Assembly: GCF_030733385.1 (NCBI RefSeq)
Contig: NZ_JASHJC010000004.1
Span: 1 to 64,000 of the forward strand
Direction of reading: 5' to 3'
DNA: 64,000 nt
Source of the DNA: Roseovarius sp. MMSF_3359
GTDB lineage: Bacteria > Pseudomonadota > Alphaproteobacteria > Rhodobacterales > Rhodobacteraceae
This document shows, piece after piece, positions 61,675 to 64,000 of this stretch (positions are counted from its first letter, which is position 1; each line of letters starts with the position of its first letter). Under the pieces are notes generated by a model. That model had not been told where the DNA came from, ran no database searches, and worked only from the letters and a program-made list of their open reading frames with translations. A program made the translations under genes and the position numbers.

Positions 61675-64000
61675 ATGAGCAAGCAACAAGTGTCACTGAA
61701 CGACCGGTTCGACCTCGAGAAATCGCCGGTTTTGCTGAACGGGACGCAGGCGCTTGTGCGGTTGATGCTGACCCAGGCAGCGCGCGACAGGGCGGCTGGT
61801 CTGAACACTGCCGGGTACGTGACCGGTTACCGCGGCTCGCCCCTGGGCGCGGTCGATTTGCAGATGACGCGCGCGGCCAAGCTGCTCGGGCAATCGAACA
61901 TCACTTTCAACGAAGGCCTTAACGAAGACCTGGCGGCCACCGCGCTGTGGGGCAGCCAGCAGGCGGAGCTGCGCGGCGAGGGCAAGTATGACGGTGTTTT
62001 CGGTCTGTGGTACGGCAAGGGGCCAGGGGTGGATCGCACCGGCGACGTGATGCGCCACGCCAACATGGCCGGGACGAGCGCCAAGGGCGGCGTGCTGATG
62101 GCGATGGGGGATGACCATACCGGCGAAAGCTCCACCGTGCTGCACCAGTCGGAATGGGCGCTGGTCGACGCCTACATGCCCGTGGTCAGCCCTGCTGGTG
62201 TGCAGGAGATCCTTGATTACGGCATCTACGGATATGCGCTCAGCCGGTTTTCGGGGCTCTGGGTCGGGCTCAAGACGATGAAAGACACGGTCGAGGCCAC
62301 GTCGGTTGTCGATGGTCGGATCGACCGGATGCAATTGGTCACGCCGGAGTTTGACATGCCCGACGGTGGGCTCAACATCCGCTTGGGCGACACGCCGCAC
62401 CTGCAAGAGGCGCGGATGATCGATTTCAAGCGTTTCGCCGCCGAAGAATTCAGCCATGCCAACAAGATGGACAAGCGGATGACCGGCAAACCCGGGGCCA
62501 AGATCGGGTTTGTCGCCGCGGGCAAGAACTGGCTCGACCTGGTGCACGCGCTTGACCTGCTGGGCATCGACGCGGACGAGGCCGAACGGCTGGGCATCAC
62601 CACCTACAAGATCGGGCAGACCTTCCCGCTGGATATGAAGGGGTTTCATGCTTGGGCCGAAGGGTTGGACCTGATTGTTATCATTGAAGAAAAGCGGAAG
62701 CTGATCGAGGTTCAGGTCAAAGAGGCGATTTTTGACGACCGGCAGGGGCGCCGCGTCTATGGCTGGTACAAGGGCGGCGCGGGTGGGATGCACCGCGAAG
62801 AGCTTTTCCCGACACGGGGCGCGCTTGATCCGATCATGATTGCCGAAAAACTCGGCGGCATCCTGATCGAAGAGGGCCGCGGGACCGAACGGGTCAAGGC
62901 GGGGCTGGACCTTCTGGCCGATGCGCGCCGGAATGACAATGCCGAAGAAATCGCCTCGCGCTTGCCCTATTTCTGCTCGGGCTGCCCACATAACTCCTCG
63001 ACCAAGCTGCCCGAAGGCACGCGCGCCTATGCCGGGATCGGCTGCCACTACATGGTGCAATGGATGGACCGCGAAACCACCGGTTTCACCCATATGGGCG
63101 GTGAGGGCGCGAACTGGATCGGCGAGGCACCGTTTTCCACGCGCAACCATGTGTTCCAGAACCTGGGCGACGGCACCTACAACCACTCGGGTGTGCAGGC
63201 CATCCGTGCGGCCTTGGCGGCGGGGACGAATATCACCTACAAGATCCTCTATAATGACGCGGTCGCGATGACTGGTGGGCAACCCAACGAAGGTGGCCTT
63301 GATGCGCCCCGGATCGTGGCTGAACTCAAGGCGATGGGGGTGAAACACCTCGCCGTCGTTTATGACGAGAAAGAAGACGTTGACCTTAAAGCCTTCCCGC
63401 AAGGCATTGAAATCAAAGAGCGTGCCGAGTTGATGGATGTGCAGAATCGCATGTCTGAAATCGAAGGCGTGTCGGCGATTGTCTATATCCAGACCTGCGC
63501 CGCCGAAAAACGCCGCCGCCGCAAGCGCGGGCTGTTTCCGGACCCTGACAAGCGCGTCTTCATCAATACTGATATCTGCGAGGGCTGCGGCGATTGCGGG
63601 GTGCAATCAAACTGCGTCTCGATCGTACCGGTCGAGACCGAGCTGGGCCGCAAGCGGGCGATTGACCAATCGAGCTGCAACAAGGATTTTTCTTGTCTCA
63701 AAGGCTTCTGCCCGTCCTTCGTGACCCTTGAGGGCGCGACCATCCGCAAGGAAAAGACGGCCGAGATCGAGCTTCCCAATCTGCCGCAGCCCGATCTGCC
63801 CGCGATCAACGGCACGCATAACGTGGTCATCACCGGCGTCGGTGGCACTGGCGTCGTGACCATCGGCGCGGTGCTGGCGCAGGCGGCGCAGATCGACGGC
63901 AAGGGGGCCGGCATGATGGAAATGGCCGGCCTCGCGCAGAAGGGCGGCGCGGTGCATATCCATTGCCGCCTGGCGGAGCGGCCCGAGGATATCGCGGCGA
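61675..64000 (+). CDS. Fused indolepyruvate ferredoxin oxidoreductase, 3' end beyond the window
   Basis: The first 775 codons of a fused alpha-beta indolepyruvate:ferredoxin oxidoreductase, which oxidatively decarboxylates aryl pyruvates from aromatic amino acid breakdown. The N-terminal GYVTGYRGSPLGAVDLQM is the pyruvate-ferredoxin-oxidoreductase-type domain, the thiamine diphosphate part contains NDAVAMTGGQPNEGG, and the insert CEGCGDCGVQSNC with CNKDFSCLKGFCPS holds the Fe-S cysteines. The gamma-like domain has just begun (VVITGVGGTGVVTIG). GGGAGG lies 5 bases before ATG 61675. The frame is open to 64000. Confidence 0.93.
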   Translation, partial: MSKQQVSLNDRFDLEKSPVLLNGTQALVRLMLTQAARDRAAGLNTAGYVTGYRGSPLGAVDLQMTRAAKLLGQSNITFNEGLNEDLAATALWGSQQAELRGEGKYDGVFGLWYGKGPGVDRTGDVMRHANMAGTSAKGGVLMAMGDDHTGESSTVLHQSEWALVDAYMPVVSPAGVQEILDYGIYGYALSRFSGLWVGLKTMKDTVEATSVVDGRIDRMQLVTPEFDMPDGGLNIRLGDTPHLQEARMIDFKRFAAEEFSHANKMDKRMTGKPGAKIGFVAAGKNWLDLVHALDLLGIDADEAERLGITTYKIGQTFPLDMKGFHAWAEGLDLIVIIEEKRKLIEVQVKEAIFDDRQGRRVYGWYKGGAGGMHREELFPTRGALDPIMIAEKLGGILIEEGRGTERVKAGLDLLADARRNDNAEEIASRLPYFCSGCPHNSSTKLPEGTRAYAGIGCHYMVQWMDRETTGFTHMGGEGANWIGEAPFSTRNHVFQNLGDGTYNHSGVQAIRAALAAGTNITYKILYNDAVAMTGGQPNEGGLDAPRIVAELKAMGVKHLAVVYDEKEDVDLKAFPQGIEIKERAELMDVQNRMSEIEGVSAIVYIQTCAAEKRRRRKRGLFPDPDKRVFINTDICEGCGDCGVQSNCVSIVPVETELGRKRAIDQSSCNKDFSCLKGFCPSFVTLEGATIRKEKTAEIELPNLPQPDLPAINGTHNVVITGVGGTGVVTIGAVLAQAAQIDGKGAGMMEMAGLAQKGGAVHIHCRLAERPEDIAA

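Noticed and set aside
61693..63606. 637-residue ORF antisense to the indolepyruvate oxidoreductase
   Set aside because: The plus strand encodes a clear Fe-S and thiamine enzyme here. The antisense frame is shadow.

Overview
The window is high-GC alphaproteobacterial chromosome, most likely Rhodobacteraceae (Roseobacter group). This rests on the radA-cvpA-purF neighbourhood, Cys-containing and Cys-less Hint-domain proteins, a form II carbon monoxide dehydrogenase-like coxSLM set, tripartite tricarboxylate (TTT) transport, a fused indolepyruvate ferredoxin oxidoreductase, and several small proteins typical of that family. No rRNA, tRNA, CRISPR array, insertion sequence or prophage was recognised. 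Genus and species cannot be assigned by reading.

Layout. (1) 1-7772 is a catabolic cluster: the tail of an aconitase X protein, an agmatinase-like ureohydrolase, RidA, an FAD-linked oxidase, a LysR regulator, a delta1-pyrroline-2-carboxylate reductase-like enzyme and a DUF3604 protein. Aconitase X plus the reductase points to cis-3-hydroxyproline breakdown. Two matching palindromes (411-430 and 4431-4450) lie before the ureohydrolase and before the reductase. (2) 7788-13404 holds a sulfatase divergent from a TctCBA transporter with a GntR/UTRA regulator. The gap between them carries repeated AAACTAGTTT palindromes. (3) 13620-25471 is mostly housekeeping (purF, cvpA, radA, pqiA-like, ybaK, glnE). 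Two Hint-domain genes sit between cvpA and purF, and a KDPG-aldolase-like gene at 24830 has lost its key active-site residues. (4) 25852-31345 holds an rRNA methyltransferase, a PIN protein, an M48 protease, an AT-rich orphan gene, an M24 protein without metal ligands, and an ArsR/AHSA1 pair. (5) 31503-42924 holds coxSLM, then a valine catabolism block (isobutyryl-CoA dehydrogenase, 3-hydroxyisobutyryl-CoA hydrolase, mmsB, and separately mmsA with a divergent LysR), plus a glutamate-cysteine-ligase-like gene. (6) 42985-55385 holds a CBS protein, coaD, gap, tkt, two envelope/cytosolic unknowns, a coiled-coil protein with zapA, a LysR/permease pair and a bolA-grxD cluster. (7) 55471-64000 holds purL, a diaminopropionate ammonia-lyase-like enzyme, a complete M24 peptidase, a GNAT protein, a LysR regulator and the start of the indolepyruvate oxidoreductase.

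The least explained signal is a dispersed non-coding element of about 165-205 bp. It occurs four times (29083-29282 minus, 40172-40368 plus, 44036-44239 plus, 48406-48572 plus), always between genes. The copies share a hairpin, a left arm able to pair with one side of that hairpin, and a second small hairpin. The most diverged copy (40172) has changed all three pairing segments in step, so base pairing is preserved. One copy changes the second hairpin's length by two bases, which breaks any reading frame. This looks like an undescribed structured RNA or DNA element with two mutually exclusive foldings. A second candidate is a short RNA on the minus strand at about 60432-60512, with a 5' hairpin, an exposed CCTCCC stretch, a strong terminator and a heat-shock-like promoter.
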